A stretch of 64,000 nt of DNA. It comes from Bacilli bacterium. GTDB taxonomy: Bacteria > Bacillota_I > Bacilli_A > RF39 > UBA660. Numbering within the stretch: position 1 is the stretch's first letter; each line of letters opens with the position of its first letter. A program made the translations under genes and the position numbers. The DNA lies in contig JAFRCD010000006.1 in the NCBI GenBank assembly GCA_017404555.1, positions 113,132 to 177,131 on the forward strand, written 5' to 3'. Below the pieces are notes generated by a model. That model worked only from the letters and a program-made list of their open reading frames with translations, did not search any database and had not been told where the DNA came from. This document shows positions 35,747 through 44,319 of this stretch, piece after piece.

Positions 35747-37399
35747 ATGAGTAAAATTAAAGTTTTTGCTTTAGGTGGATTAAATGAATATGGTAAGAAT
35801 ATGTATGTAGTTGAAGTAGATAAAGATATTTTTGTCTTTGATGCCGGCTTAAAGTATAATAATAATGTTAATTTAGGAGTCGATTATATAATTCCTGATA
35901 CAACTTACTTAGAAAATAATGTTGATAGAATTAAAGGTATCTTTCTTTCTCATGGTCACTTATCAAGTGTTGGTGCTGTTCCTGATATCTTTGATAAATT
36001 GAAAAATGTTGATATTTACGGAACTAAACTTACTTTGGATGTTTTAAAAACTAGAATGAGTGATAGTGATAAGAAAAAGATTAAATTAAAAGAGATTAAA
36101 CCTCATACTAAAATAGAGTTTGGTAAGAATAGTGTTTTCCCTATTAGGGTAACTCATTCAATACCAGATGCAGTTTGTTATGTACTAAATACTCCTGATG
36201 GAGCTATTGTCTATACTGGAGACTTTGTTTTTGATTCTACGATGCTAGGTAAATATAAAACTGATATTGGTAAACTAGCATATGTTGGTAAACAAGGAGT
36301 ATTACTTTTGTTATCAGAGTCTGTTTATGCCTGGAAAGAGGGTTATACTTCACCAAAGAACAGAGTATCTGACTTTATTAGAGAAGTACTAACTCATAAT
36401 GAAAATCGCATAATCACAACGGTTTTACCAACTGATTTTTATCGTATTCAGGAAATATTTAATGAAGTCAGTGAAACTCATAGAAAGATTGTTATTATGG
36501 GTAAAGAACTAGGTGACTTAGTTAAAAAAGGTATAGATGATGGTTATTTAAAAGTAGGTAAGAAAGTAATTGGTGATTTAAAGAATGTTGATGATAAGAA
36601 TGTTGTTATTTTAATTTCATCAGATAATGAACGACCATTTGCTAATTTAGAGAGAATTTTAAAAGATCGTGATAAATACATTAAAATAAAGGATACTGAT
36701 ATGGTATTTATTGCTGAACCAGCTTCAGTAGGTATGGAAAAGAAATATGCTCTTATTATGGATGAAGTTGCCATAGCTGGTGCTAATGCAATTAGTTTAT
36801 CAACTAAGAAGCATCTTTTGGCTCATGCCTCTAGAGAAGATTTAATGCTAATGATCAATTTGATGAATCCTAAATACTATATGCCAGTTAAAGGAGAATA
36901 CCGTTATCAGTTTATGAATGCTTCCTTAGCAGAAGAATTAGATATTCCTAAGGAAAATATCATCTTAAAAGAAAATGGTGATGTAGTAGAACTTGATAAT
37001 GGTGAATTAGTAGAAAACTTTGAGAAAATTCCTATTGATTCAATTCTTATTGATGGTAAGGATAGTGAAGATATTGGTGATTTGGTTTTAAAAGATAGGG
37101 AAATGTTAGGGGAAAATGGAATTGTTCTTTTAAGTTGTACTTTAGATAAAACAACTAAAAAGATTTTAGCAGGTCCTGAAATCTTAACTCGTGGTTTCAT
37201 CTATGTTAAAGAAAGTCAAGATTTACTAGAGAGAACTAAAGAGATAGCTAAAGACGTAATTGCTAACAGTATTGATTATAATGCTGAAAGAGTAGATTAT
37301 ACTTTGATTAAAAACGAAGTTCGAAAGGTTCTTGGTAAATTCTTCTATGATGAGACCGAATCTAAGCCAATGATAATTACGGTTATTCAAGAGGTTTAA
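35747..37399 (+). CDS. RNase J-like protein with degenerate catalytic motif
   Basis: This 550-residue protein follows the RNase J layout: metallo-beta-lactamase domain, beta-CASP domain and C-terminal domain. The usual HxHxDH motif reads SHGHLSSVGA (about residues 68-77), losing the Asp and third His. The usual SDST segment reads SESVYA, and the C-terminal HGEYR reads KGEYR. LLAHASREDLML and GDFVFD are partly conserved. Known: B. subtilis RNase J2 also has an altered motif and works with J1. This is probably a non-catalytic J2-like partner. A complete RNase J1 is not in the window. Confidence 0.8.
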   Translation: MSKIKVFALGGLNEYGKNMYVVEVDKDIFVFDAGLKYNNNVNLGVDYIIPDTTYLENNVDRIKGIFLSHGHLSSVGAVPDIFDKLKNVDIYGTKLTLDVLKTRMSDSDKKKIKLKEIKPHTKIEFGKNSVFPIRVTHSIPDAVCYVLNTPDGAIVYTGDFVFDSTMLGKYKTDIGKLAYVGKQGVLLLLSESVYAWKEGYTSPKNRVSDFIREVLTHNENRIITTVLPTDFYRIQEIFNEVSETHRKIVIMGKELGDLVKKGIDDGYLKVGKKVIGDLKNVDDKNVVILISSDNERPFANLERILKDRDKYIKIKDTDMVFIAEPASVGMEKKYALIMDEVAIAGANAISLSTKKHLLAHASREDLMLMINLMNPKYYMPVKGEYRYQFMNASLAEELDIPKENIILKENGDVVELDNGELVENFEKIPIDSILIDGKDSEDIGDLVLKDREMLGENGIVLLSCTLDKTTKKILAGPEILTRGFIYVKESQDLLERTKEIAKDVIANSIDYNAERVDYTLIKNEVRKVLGKFFYDETESKPMIITVIQEV

Positions 37400-37421
37400 A
37401 GCAAGAAATACTTGCTTTTTT
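37398..37421 (+). terminator. Terminator of the RNase J-like gene
   Basis: AAAGCAAG (37398-37405) / CTTGCTTT (37411-37418), loop AAATA, T run. The -35 of the next promoter is in the 3' arm. Confidence 0.85.
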
Positions 37422-37440
37422 CTGTTATTTATGATATAAT
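37412..37440 (+). promoter_or_regulatory. Promoter of the gene at 37468
   Basis: TTGCTT (37412-37417) inside the terminator arm, 17 bp, TATAAT (37435-37440) with TGA before it. Confidence 0.8.
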
Positions 37441-37467
37441 TAAGCACGTAATTTGGGGGTGTAAGTT

Positions 37468-38376
37468 ATGTATTTACTTAAACGTTTAGAACTTCATTCA
37501 AGAGGTATTTTAATAGGTCTTACTGGTACTTTAACACTAGGTACTATTGGTGCTATAACTATCAAAGAATTAACTACTGAGAATACTACATATGTTGATG
37601 ATATTAAGCTTAGCAAAACAATTGCTGATTATAGTTATGATGATAGTGATTTAGATGATTCTTTTAAAGAATATATAAACGAGTACTTTGCCAATAAAGA
37701 TAAAGACTTAATTGCTGATGCTGATACAACATCTAGATATATTGATAGTTTAGAAGTTACTAAAGACTTAAAACGTGGCTATGATGATATTAATAAAATG
37801 TCTAAATTAGCTGAAGATGAATATCGAAGTGTTTTATTCTTATCTGTTGAAGAAATTGAACAAATGAAGAAAATGGTTGATAAGAAACCAGCTAATGGTG
37901 ATTTAGTTAAATTAGATTCTCAAATAACTGCTTATAAGAAATTAGATTACTTTAATAATTATGCTGATGAGTGGTTAAAAGAAAACGGAGAAGCTAATAG
38001 CGAAGAAATACTTATGGGTTCTATTAAAGCAGCTGTTGGATATGAGTTTAATATTGATCCTAAAGAAGTTGATAAAAGAGTAACAATAGAAAAACGTACT
38101 TCTTCAGATGTTAAGGAACCATATGAAATAACTGTTAAACGCGAAGGTTGGTCAAAAGAAAGTAAGACATATAATGTTAATCATCAACAAAAAGTATTAC
38201 ACAATGCTTTAGACTGTCTTTATAACCTACAACGTCGTAAGAATTTAAAGAATGAAGATTATGATGAAGCTATTGATCACGCTAAATTAGTTATTATGAG
38301 TGGTGTTGAAACTGATGGTGATAACTTAATGGCTGGACGTAGTATGAGAGAAGTAAAAGAGTTAATAAAAAAATAG
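37468..38376 (+). CDS. Hypothetical membrane-anchored protein
   Basis: I do not recognise this 302-residue protein. A hydrophobic N-terminal segment (GILIGLTGTLTLGTIGAITI) suggests a single membrane anchor; the rest is acidic, Asp/Lys-rich and mostly helical, with no Cys-based or catalytic motif. GGGGGTG precedes ATG 37468. It is transcribed alone between its own promoter and a strong terminator. Confidence 0.75.
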   Translation: MYLLKRLELHSRGILIGLTGTLTLGTIGAITIKELTTENTTYVDDIKLSKTIADYSYDDSDLDDSFKEYINEYFANKDKDLIADADTTSRYIDSLEVTKDLKRGYDDINKMSKLAEDEYRSVLFLSVEEIEQMKKMVDKKPANGDLVKLDSQITAYKKLDYFNNYADEWLKENGEANSEEILMGSIKAAVGYEFNIDPKEVDKRVTIEKRTSSDVKEPYEITVKREGWSKESKTYNVNHQQKVLHNALDCLYNLQRRKNLKNEDYDEAIDHAKLVIMSGVETDGDNLMAGRSMREVKELIKK

Positions 38377-38381
38377 AAATA

Positions 38382-38410
38382 TTGTAAAAGTAACGAAAAG
38401 ACTATATAAT
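38382..38410 (+). promoter_or_regulatory. Promoter of the acyl-CoA ligase gene, with -10 inside a terminator stem
   Basis: TTGTAA (38382-38387), 17 bp, TATAAT (38405-38410). The -10 is part of the 5' arm and loop edge of the terminator hairpin at 38396-38427, so transcripts from here would contain only its 3' half. Confidence 0.7.
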
Positions 38411-38429
38411 TATTTATATAGTCTTTTTA
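38396..38429 (+). terminator. Terminator of the gene at 37468
   Basis: 14-bp stem AAAAGACTATATAA (38396-38409) / TTATATAGTCTTTT (38414-38427), loop TTAT, T run. Confidence 0.88.
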
Positions 38430-38443
38430 TTAGGAGGATAAGT

Positions 38444-40192
38444 ATGATAGAGTCTCTTTTTGATCGGATTAAAGATTTTGGTAATACTTTTGTGGAAAGT
38501 TTTTCTATGAAAAAGAAAGAACCATGGTATAAGTATTATTCTAATTTGAAGAAGATAAATTATCCTAATTTAACTTTATACGAAGTAATAGAAAAGACTA
38601 GTTTAGCTTATCCCAACAATTATGCTTATGAATATTTTGGTAAGCGAGTAAGATATAAAGAATTTTTGGCTAGTATTAAGAAAACAGCTAGTGCTTTGAT
38701 TGAATTAGGAGTTAAAGAAAATGACCGTGTAACTATTTGTATGCCTAATACTCCAGTAGCAATTACGATGTTTTACGCAATTAATATGATTGGGGCAACA
38801 GCTAGTATGATTCATCCTTTATCTAGTGAGAACGAAATAAAGCATTATCTTAATGATTCTGATAGTAAATATGTTTTAACAATAGATTTAGTTTATGATA
38901 AAGTTATTAATGTAATTGATGATACTAAAGTGGAAAAGGTCATTGTTAGTAGTGTTTCTGATGGTATGACTAATACTAAGCATACATTATATTATTTTTT
39001 CACCAGTAGAAAAAATAAAATTGAAAAAAATGAAAAAGCTATGTTTTTTAATGAATTATTACGACTTGCAGCTTATGACAAAGATTTTAAAGGGGTCAAA
39101 AAAGATAAAAATGATGAAGCGGTAATTTTATATACTGGAGGTACTACTGGAGCTCCTAAAGGAATAATCTTATCTAATTTGAACTTTAACGCTTTAGCAA
39201 TGCAAGCTAATTCTTTTATTGATGAAGCAGTAGAGGGTAAATCTATTCTTTCAATATTACCAATTTTTCATGGTTTTGGATTAGGGGTATCTGTTCATAC
39301 ACCACTTTATATTGGTATGAAGGTTATTCTAATACCTAGTTTTAGTCCTCGAAAGTTTGGTCATTTATTAAAGAAATATCATCCTAATGTTATTACAGGA
39401 GTACCAACTCTTTATGAGGCTTTACTAAAATCAAAATTAGGTAAACATGATTTAGAGAGTCTACAAGCTGTTATTAGCGGTGGAGATGTTTTAACACCAG
39501 ATTTTAAGAGAGAAATTGATGAATTTCTAAAGAATCATGGTTCTAAAGCTGAAGTTAGATGCGGCTATGGCCTTACAGAATGTACTGGTGCTTGTTTATT
39601 AAACCCTGTATCACGTTATAAAGATTATAGTATAGGTATTCCTTTCCCAGATATGCAGTTTAAGATAGTTAAATTAGATAGTAATCGAGAAGCTAAATTC
39701 TTAGAGGATGGAGAAATCTGTGTAGCGGGACCAACTGTTATGAAGGGTTACTTAAATGGTAGTGACGAGACCAAAAAAGTTTTAAAGAAAGATAAAACAG
39801 GTACTCTTTGGTTACATACTGGAGATATTGGTTATATGGATGAAGACGGATTTGTTTTTTATCGTCAAAGAAGAAAAAGATTAATCATTTCTAGTGGATA
39901 TAATGTTTACCCATCTTATATTGAAAGTGTTATCTCTTCTCATGAAGCAGTAGAATCTTGTGTAGTAATCGGTATTGATCATCCTTATAAAAAGCAAGTA
40001 GCTAAAGCATATATTGTCTTAAAAGATGGTGTTAAACTAACTAGTTCTTTAAAAAAGAAGATTAAAGCTTATACCGAGGAACGTTTAGTACGTTATTCAT
40101 GGCCTTATGAATATGAATATCGTAAGGAATTACCAAAGACTTTAGTTGGTAAAATAGCTTATAAAGAATTAGAAAAAGAAAACAAAAAATAA
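38444..40192 (+). CDS. AMP-dependent acyl-CoA synthetase/ligase
   Basis: ANL-superfamily enzyme, 582 residues, that activates a carboxylic (probably fatty) acid through an acyl-adenylate. Motifs: the P-loop-like ILYTGGTTGAPKGIILSN, RCGYGLTECTGACLLNP, HTGDIGYMDEDGF, and the hinge RLIISSGYNVYPS followed by a C-terminal domain with KELPKTLVGKIAYKEL (catalytic Lys). No signal peptide; the N-terminus may associate peripherally with membrane. AGGAGG precedes ATG. Neighbours do not indicate the substrate. Confidence 0.88.
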   Translation: MIESLFDRIKDFGNTFVESFSMKKKEPWYKYYSNLKKINYPNLTLYEVIEKTSLAYPNNYAYEYFGKRVRYKEFLASIKKTASALIELGVKENDRVTICMPNTPVAITMFYAINMIGATASMIHPLSSENEIKHYLNDSDSKYVLTIDLVYDKVINVIDDTKVEKVIVSSVSDGMTNTKHTLYYFFTSRKNKIEKNEKAMFFNELLRLAAYDKDFKGVKKDKNDEAVILYTGGTTGAPKGIILSNLNFNALAMQANSFIDEAVEGKSILSILPIFHGFGLGVSVHTPLYIGMKVILIPSFSPRKFGHLLKKYHPNVITGVPTLYEALLKSKLGKHDLESLQAVISGGDVLTPDFKREIDEFLKNHGSKAEVRCGYGLTECTGACLLNPVSRYKDYSIGIPFPDMQFKIVKLDSNREAKFLEDGEICVAGPTVMKGYLNGSDETKKVLKKDKTGTLWLHTGDIGYMDEDGFVFYRQRRKRLIISSGYNVYPSYIESVISSHEAVESCVVIGIDHPYKKQVAKAYIVLKDGVKLTSSLKKKIKAYTEERLVRYSWPYEYEYRKELPKTLVGKIAYKELEKENKK

Positions 40193-40203
40193 GTGCTTTT
40201 TGT

Positions 40204-40233
40204 TTGACATATAATTGTAATATATGGTATAAT
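40204..40233 (+). promoter_or_regulatory. Promoter of rplU-prp-rpmA
   Basis: Consensus TTGACA (40204-40209), 18 bp, TATAAT (40228-40233), with TGG before the -10. Confidence 0.85.
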
Positions 40234-40239
40234 CTTGAC

Positions 40240-40322
40240 GTTTGATGCCTCATGCTCAAACCGCATTGAAAAGGTTTAGACACTAGAAATAGTACCTTAA
40301 GAGCGAGTCTTAAGATTAACAA
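40240..40322 (+). promoter_or_regulatory. L21-type ribosomal protein leader
   Basis: Structured leader before rplU. GTTTGA (40240-40245) can pair with TCAAAC (40256-40261), or AAACC (40258-40262) with GGTTT (40273-40277); these exclude each other. A third hairpin is CTTAAGA (40296-40302) / TCTTAAG (40308-40314). Position and compact hairpins match the known L21 leader class in Firmicutes; the ligand is inferred to be L21. Confidence 0.7.
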
Positions 40323-40337
40323 AAGGAGGTAGAAGAT

Positions 40338-40640
40338 ATGAACGCGGTAATTAAAACCGGTGGTAAACAATACTATGTCAGTGAAAATGCTGAAATCTAT
40401 ATTGAAAAATTAGATGCAGCAGTTGGTGATAAAGTAGAGTTTAACCAAGTATTAATGATTGATGGTAAGGTTGGTAATCCTTATATTAAAGATGCTAAAG
40501 TAACTGGTGAAGTTCTAAAGAACGGTAAAAACAAGAAGATTAAGATCTTTGTATATAAGAATAAAAACAAGTCTAATCGTAAAACTCAAGGACATAGACA
40601 ACCTTATACTAAAGTAAAGATTACTAAAATAGTTGGTTAG
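40338..40640 (+). CDS. rplU: 50S ribosomal protein L21
   Basis: This 100-residue protein starts NAVIKTGGKQYYVSE and ends KNKSNRKTQGHRQPYTKVKITKI, both typical of L21. AAAGGAGG precedes the ATG. First gene of the rplU-prp-rpmA operon. Confidence 0.96.
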   Translation: MNAVIKTGGKQYYVSENAEIYIEKLDAAVGDKVEFNQVLMIDGKVGNPYIKDAKVTGEVLKNGKNKKIKIFVYKNKNKSNRKTQGHRQPYTKVKITKIVG

Positions 40641-40647
40641 TGATATT

Positions 40648-40956
40648 ATGATAAAAGTAAATGTTTTAAAAGAAGAAAATACTATAAAAGAAATACAAAT
40701 ATTAGGACATGCTATGTATGATGATTTTGGTAAGGATATCGTATGTAGTGCTGTTAGTTCAATCGTTATTACGACTATTAATGGTCTTTTAGCGATCGAT
40801 GATGAATCGATTCTTTATGAAGAAAAGAAAGACGAATTAGATATCATCATCAAAAAAGAAAATGATATTGTGAATAAACTAATTAGAAATATGTTAGATT
40901 TATTAAAATCTTTACATGAACAATATCCTAAGAATATTATTGTGAAAGGAGACTAA
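40648..40956 (+). CDS. prp: Ribosomal-processing cysteine protease Prp
   Basis: 102 residues. Catalytic His in [10 protein letters not shown] and Cys in [10 protein letters not shown] are placed as in Prp (YsxB), which removes the N-terminal extension of L27. ATG 40648 lies eight bases after the rplU stop. Its partner substrate rpmA, with the expected cleavage sequence, is next. Confidence 0.92.
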   Translation: MIKVNVLKEENTIKEIQILGHAMYDDFGKDIVCSAVSSIVITTINGLLAIDDESILYEEKKDELDIIIKKENDIVNKLIRNMLDLLKSLHEQYPKNIIVKGD

Positions 40957-40960
40957 ATCC

Positions 40961-41254
40961 ATGTTGAAAATAACATTAAATATCCAGTTATTTGCTCATC
41001 ATAAAGGACAAGGATCTACTTCTAATGGTCGTGATTCGGCAGGAAGAAGATTAGGTGCTAAAGCAGCTGATGGACAGTTTATTACAGCTGGATCAATTAT
41101 ATATCGTCAAAGGGGAACTAAAGTTCATCCTGGAGTAAATGTAAGACGCGGAAACGATGACTCTTTATATACAACTATTGATGGCGTTGTTAAATTTGAA
41201 AGAGTAGGAAAAGGAAGAAAACAAGCTTCTTGTTATCCGGTAGAAAGTAAATAA
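40961..41254 (+). CDS. rpmA: 50S ribosomal protein L27 with cleavable N-terminal extension
   Basis: 97 residues. The start [19 protein letters not shown] holds the extension that Prp cuts after the Phe-Ala pair, leaving [14 protein letters not shown] as the mature N-terminus near the peptidyl-transferase centre. AAAGGAG precedes the ATG. Confidence 0.96.
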   Translation: MLKITLNIQLFAHHKGQGSTSNGRDSAGRRLGAKAADGQFITAGSIIYRQRGTKVHPGVNVRRGNDDSLYTTIDGVVKFERVGKGRKQASCYPVESK

Positions 41255-41272
41255 CACCTAAAGGTGTTTTTT
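41253..41272 (+). terminator. Terminator of rplU-prp-rpmA
   Basis: AACACC (41253-41258) / GGTGTT (41263-41268), T run. Confidence 0.8.
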
Positions 41273-41297
41273 ATTTACATAAAAAAAATAAAAAGAG

Positions 41298-41325
41298 TAT
41301 ACAAAAACGGATAATATGTTATAAT
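41298..41325 (+). promoter_or_regulatory. Promoter of the Hpt-receiver gene
   Basis: TATACA (41298-41303), 16 bp, TATAAT (41320-41325), with TGT before the -10. Confidence 0.55.
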
Positions 41326-41350
41326 TATATTAAGAATAGGGATGGTGGAT

Positions 41351-42175
41351 ATGAAAAGTGTAGAATTTTTAACTGAAAAAGGTGTAGATATCGCTAAAGC
41401 TTTAGAGATTTTTGGTGATATTGAAACATATAATCAAACTCTAGGAGATTTCAAGAGTGCGTTAGAAGAAAAAATACCAAAGCTTGAGGAATTAAAAAAT
41501 GCTCATGATATGGCTAATTATGCAATTGTAGTTCATTCTATGAAAAGTGATGCTAAATACTTTGGTTTCTTTAATTTTGCTGAAGTAGCTTATCAACATG
41601 AAATGGCTTCTAAAGAAGGTAATGTGACTTTTGTTGAAGAAGATTTCAACAATCTAATTACTAAAGCTAAAAAAGTACTTGGTATTGTAATTGAATATTT
41701 AGGTAGTGATGATGGTGCTTCTGAAGAACCTAAAGTAGAACACTTAGATGCTAAACCAGAACCTAGTAATGAAGATTTAAAGATTACTCAACCCACTATT
41801 ATTGTGGCTGATGACTCTAATATAGTAAGAAACTTTGTTAATAGTAGTTTTAAAGATGTTTATAATGTTTTATCTACTGAAGATGGACAATATACTATTG
41901 ATGTTTTAAATGCTAACATTGGTAATAAAAATATTAAATGTCTATTATTAGATTTAAATATGCCTAGAAAAAGTGGTTTTGATGTTTTAGAGTTTATGAA
42001 TGCTCATAGTTTATTTGATATGGTTCCAGTAAGTATTATTACTGGAGAAGCCTCTAAAGAAGGAATTGACAAAGCTTTTAAATATCCAGTAGTTGATATG
42101 TTACAAAAACCATTTACTGGTGAAGATGTTAAAAACTTAGTTAATAAGACAATTGAATCATCAGATTGGATTTAA
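41351..42175 (+). CDS. Hpt-receiver phosphorelay protein without output domain
   Basis: 274 residues. The N-terminal 110 residues resemble an Hpt domain, with His62 in VVHSMKSDAKYFGFF (H-S-x-K) in a helical setting. After an acidic linker, residues 147-274 form a receiver domain: IIVADDSNIVRNF, phospho-acceptor Asp201 in LLLDLNMPRKSG, the Thr region SIITGE and the conserved Lys in LQKPFTG. There is no DNA-binding or enzymatic output domain and no histidine kinase nearby. ATG 41351 has AGGG nine bases upstream; an ATG at 41342 is too close. It is monocistronic. Confidence 0.82.
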   Translation: MKSVEFLTEKGVDIAKALEIFGDIETYNQTLGDFKSALEEKIPKLEELKNAHDMANYAIVVHSMKSDAKYFGFFNFAEVAYQHEMASKEGNVTFVEEDFNNLITKAKKVLGIVIEYLGSDDGASEEPKVEHLDAKPEPSNEDLKITQPTIIVADDSNIVRNFVNSSFKDVYNVLSTEDGQYTIDVLNANIGNKNIKCLLLDLNMPRKSGFDVLEFMNAHSLFDMVPVSIITGEASKEGIDKAFKYPVVDMLQKPFTGEDVKNLVNKTIESSDWI

Positions 42176-42196
42176 GAAGTAGAAATACTTCTTTTT
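42174..42196 (+). terminator. Terminator of the Hpt-receiver gene
   Basis: AAGAAGTA (42174-42181) / TACTTCTT (42186-42193), GAAA loop, T run. The stem begins in the stop codon. Confidence 0.85.
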
Positions 42197-42211
42197 ATTA
42201 GGCATAAATAA

Positions 42212-42240
42212 TTGTCTATTTGCATCTTTTTAGGTATAAT
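42212..42240 (+). promoter_or_regulatory. Promoter of obg
   Basis: TTGTCT (42212-42217), 17 bp, TATAAT (42235-42240). Confidence 0.8.
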
Positions 42241-42264
42241 AAGAACAGAAACGGGGTGAATAAC

Positions 42265-43542
42265 ATGTTTGTTGATGAAGTAATAATTGATGTTATCGCT
42301 GGTGCTGGTGGTGATGGCTGTACCGCTTTTAGAAGAGAGAAATATGTTCCTTTAGGAGGACCTTATGGTGGTAATGGAGGCCATGGTTCAGATATTGTTT
42401 TTAGAGTAGATGAAGGATTACATACTCTTTTAGATTTAAAATATCAAAAAGAAATAAAAGGTAAAAAAGGAGCCAATGGTGAAGGTAAGAATAAACATGG
42501 TAGAGGGGCAGATCCTCTAATAATAAGTGTTCCACCCGGCACAATGGTAACTGATCTTGATACAGGACTTATCATAGCGGATTTGAAGAAGAACGGGGAA
42601 GAACAAATAATTGCTAAAGGAGGTCGTGGTGGTAGAGGAAATACTGCTTTTAAGACACAAACTAATACGGCCCCTAACTATAGTGAAAATGGTGAACCTG
42701 GTGAAAAAAGAAGGATAAAAGTAGAATTAAAGATGTTAGCTGATGTTGGTTTAGTAGGACTTCCTAGTGTTGGTAAGAGTACAATTATATCTTGTGTTTC
42801 TAAATCAAAACCTAAAATAGCAGCTTATCACTTTACAACTTTAACTCCTAATTTAGGAGTAGTAAAAGCAAGTAATGGTAGAAGCTTTGTAATGGCTGAC
42901 TTACCAGGATTAATCGAAGGAGCCAGTAAAGGCGAAGGCTTAGGAGATAAATTCTTAAAACATATCGAAAGAACAAAAATAATTGTTCATGTTTTAGATA
43001 TGTCTGGAAGTGAAGGAAGAGACCCTTATGAAGACTTTGTAATGATTAATAAAGAATTAGAAGAGTGGAGTAGCAATCTAATTAAAAAGAAAATGGTTGT
43101 AGTTGCCAATAAGATGGACATTGATGGTGCTAGTAAAAACTTAGAAGAGTTTAAGAAAAAAGTTGATAAAGATTTAAAGGTCTTTGAAGCAAGTGCAGCT
43201 ATGAATAAAGGATTAGATAAAGTAGTAAATTATCTAGGAGAATTATTAGAAGAAATCAAAGAAGAGAATATCTATGAAGAAGATATGTTAGAGTCTCATG
43301 TTTTATATAAATTCGAAAAGGAAGAGCCTTTCACAATCACAAGAGATGATGATGGTACTTGGGCAGTAGAAGGTGACCAAATAGAAAAGATGTTTAAAAT
43401 GACTAAGTTTACTGATGAAGGAATCAGAAGATTTACTAAAAAACTATATAATCTGGGTATAGAAGAAAAGTTAAAAGAAGCTGGTGCTCAAGATGGAGAT
43501 AGTGTCAGAATAGTTGATTTCTATTTTGATTATAAGGAGTAA
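42265..43542 (+). CDS. obg: GTPase Obg/CgtA
   Basis: 425 residues. The Gly-rich Obg domain (FVDEVIIDVIAGAGGDGCTAFRRE) is followed by a G domain (G1 GLPSVGKST, G3 DLPGLIEGAS, G4 NKMD) and the C-terminal OCT domain. Obg acts in 50S ribosome assembly and stress signalling. ATG 42265 has GGGGTGAA upstream. The EEP gene follows after two bases. Confidence 0.95.
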   Translation: MFVDEVIIDVIAGAGGDGCTAFRREKYVPLGGPYGGNGGHGSDIVFRVDEGLHTLLDLKYQKEIKGKKGANGEGKNKHGRGADPLIISVPPGTMVTDLDTGLIIADLKKNGEEQIIAKGGRGGRGNTAFKTQTNTAPNYSENGEPGEKRRIKVELKMLADVGLVGLPSVGKSTIISCVSKSKPKIAAYHFTTLTPNLGVVKASNGRSFVMADLPGLIEGASKGEGLGDKFLKHIERTKIIVHVLDMSGSEGRDPYEDFVMINKELEEWSSNLIKKKMVVVANKMDIDGASKNLEEFKKKVDKDLKVFEASAAMNKGLDKVVNYLGELLEEIKEENIYEEDMLESHVLYKFEKEEPFTITRDDDGTWAVEGDQIEKMFKMTKFTDEGIRRFTKKLYNLGIEEKLKEAGAQDGDSVRIVDFYFDYKE

Positions 43543-43544
43543 TT

Positions 43545-44246
43545 ATGCTTAAGATTGCGACATTTAATATAAAAAATGATTATAAATTATATGACCCAGA
43601 GAAAGCAGAGACTATTTATAATTTTTTAGTAAAAGAAAAAATAGATATTCTTTGTCTACAAGAGGTATTTGATAAGTGTAGTGATGACCTTTGTAAAAAG
43701 ATTAAAGATACTGAGTATAATATGTATGGTAAATATCGCTTTAGATTACATATTTTAAGAAAGATTAATGAAAAAACACCTATTATTACTAAAAAAGCTA
43801 AAACTACTAAGACTATGCATTTACCTCATCTACCTAGTCCTTTAAAAAGAGTTATTACGAGAGTTGTTACTGATACAGAAGATGGTAAAATAGCCGTTTA
43901 TAATACTCATTTAGATTTTATGTATGAATTCACTAAGAAAAGACAATTGAAAAGAATTATTAAAATTATTAAAAGAGAAAAATTACCAGTAGTATTAGTA
44001 GGGGACTTTAATGCTAAAACAAATAAAGAGTTCTTTAATGAATTTGTTGATGAGTTAAAAAATTTAGGAATAGAACGAGTAAAAATAGATGAAAAAACTC
44101 TAAAGCAATCTAAATATAATAGAGCTATTGATCATTTATTTATCTCTAATTCATTTAAAGTAATTTCTAAAAGAGTTGAAAAGGATCTCAAAATAAGTGA
44201 TCACTACCCATTAATTATAAAAATAGAGAAACGTAAAGAACTGTAA
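43545..44246 (+). CDS. Endonuclease/exonuclease/phosphatase family protein
   Basis: 233-residue cytosolic protein of the EEP fold. Visible active-site blocks: ATFNIKNDY, ILCLQEVF (metal-binding Glu), LVGDFNAKTN, AIDHLFIS and KISDHYPLI (catalytic His). It could hydrolyse nucleic-acid or phosphoester bonds; substrate unknown. It is coupled to obg and ends at the third surface-gene terminator/promoter unit. Confidence 0.88.
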   Translation: MLKIATFNIKNDYKLYDPEKAETIYNFLVKEKIDILCLQEVFDKCSDDLCKKIKDTEYNMYGKYRFRLHILRKINEKTPIITKKAKTTKTMHLPHLPSPLKRVITRVVTDTEDGKIAVYNTHLDFMYEFTKKRQLKRIIKIIKREKLPVVLVGDFNAKTNKEFFNEFVDELKNLGIERVKIDEKTLKQSKYNRAIDHLFISNSFKVISKRVEKDLKISDHYPLIIKIEKRKEL

Positions 44247-44269
44247 ACAAGGCAAAATGCCTTGTTTTT
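44245..44269 (+). terminator. Terminator of obg-EEP, fused to the promoter of surface protein 3
   Basis: AAACAAGGC (44245-44253) / GCCTTGTTT (44259-44267), loop AAAAT. Compared with the copies at 3949 and 23625, the inner pairs change from GAT/ATC to GC/GC, which keeps pairing. Confidence 0.87.
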
Positions 44270-44290
44270 ATATACTCAAAAAGTTATAAT
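44262..44290 (+). promoter_or_regulatory. Promoter of surface protein 3
   Basis: TTGTTT (44262-44267), 17 bp, TATAAT (44285-44290), then AGATAAAATAGGAGAAGTAT. Confidence 0.87.
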
Positions 44291-44319
44291 AAGTATATAA
44301 GATAAAATAGGAGAAGTAT

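Noticed and set aside
3949..44290. Surface-gene copies as parts of a transposon
   Set aside because: No transposase, terminal inverted repeats or target-site duplications are visible around any copy.
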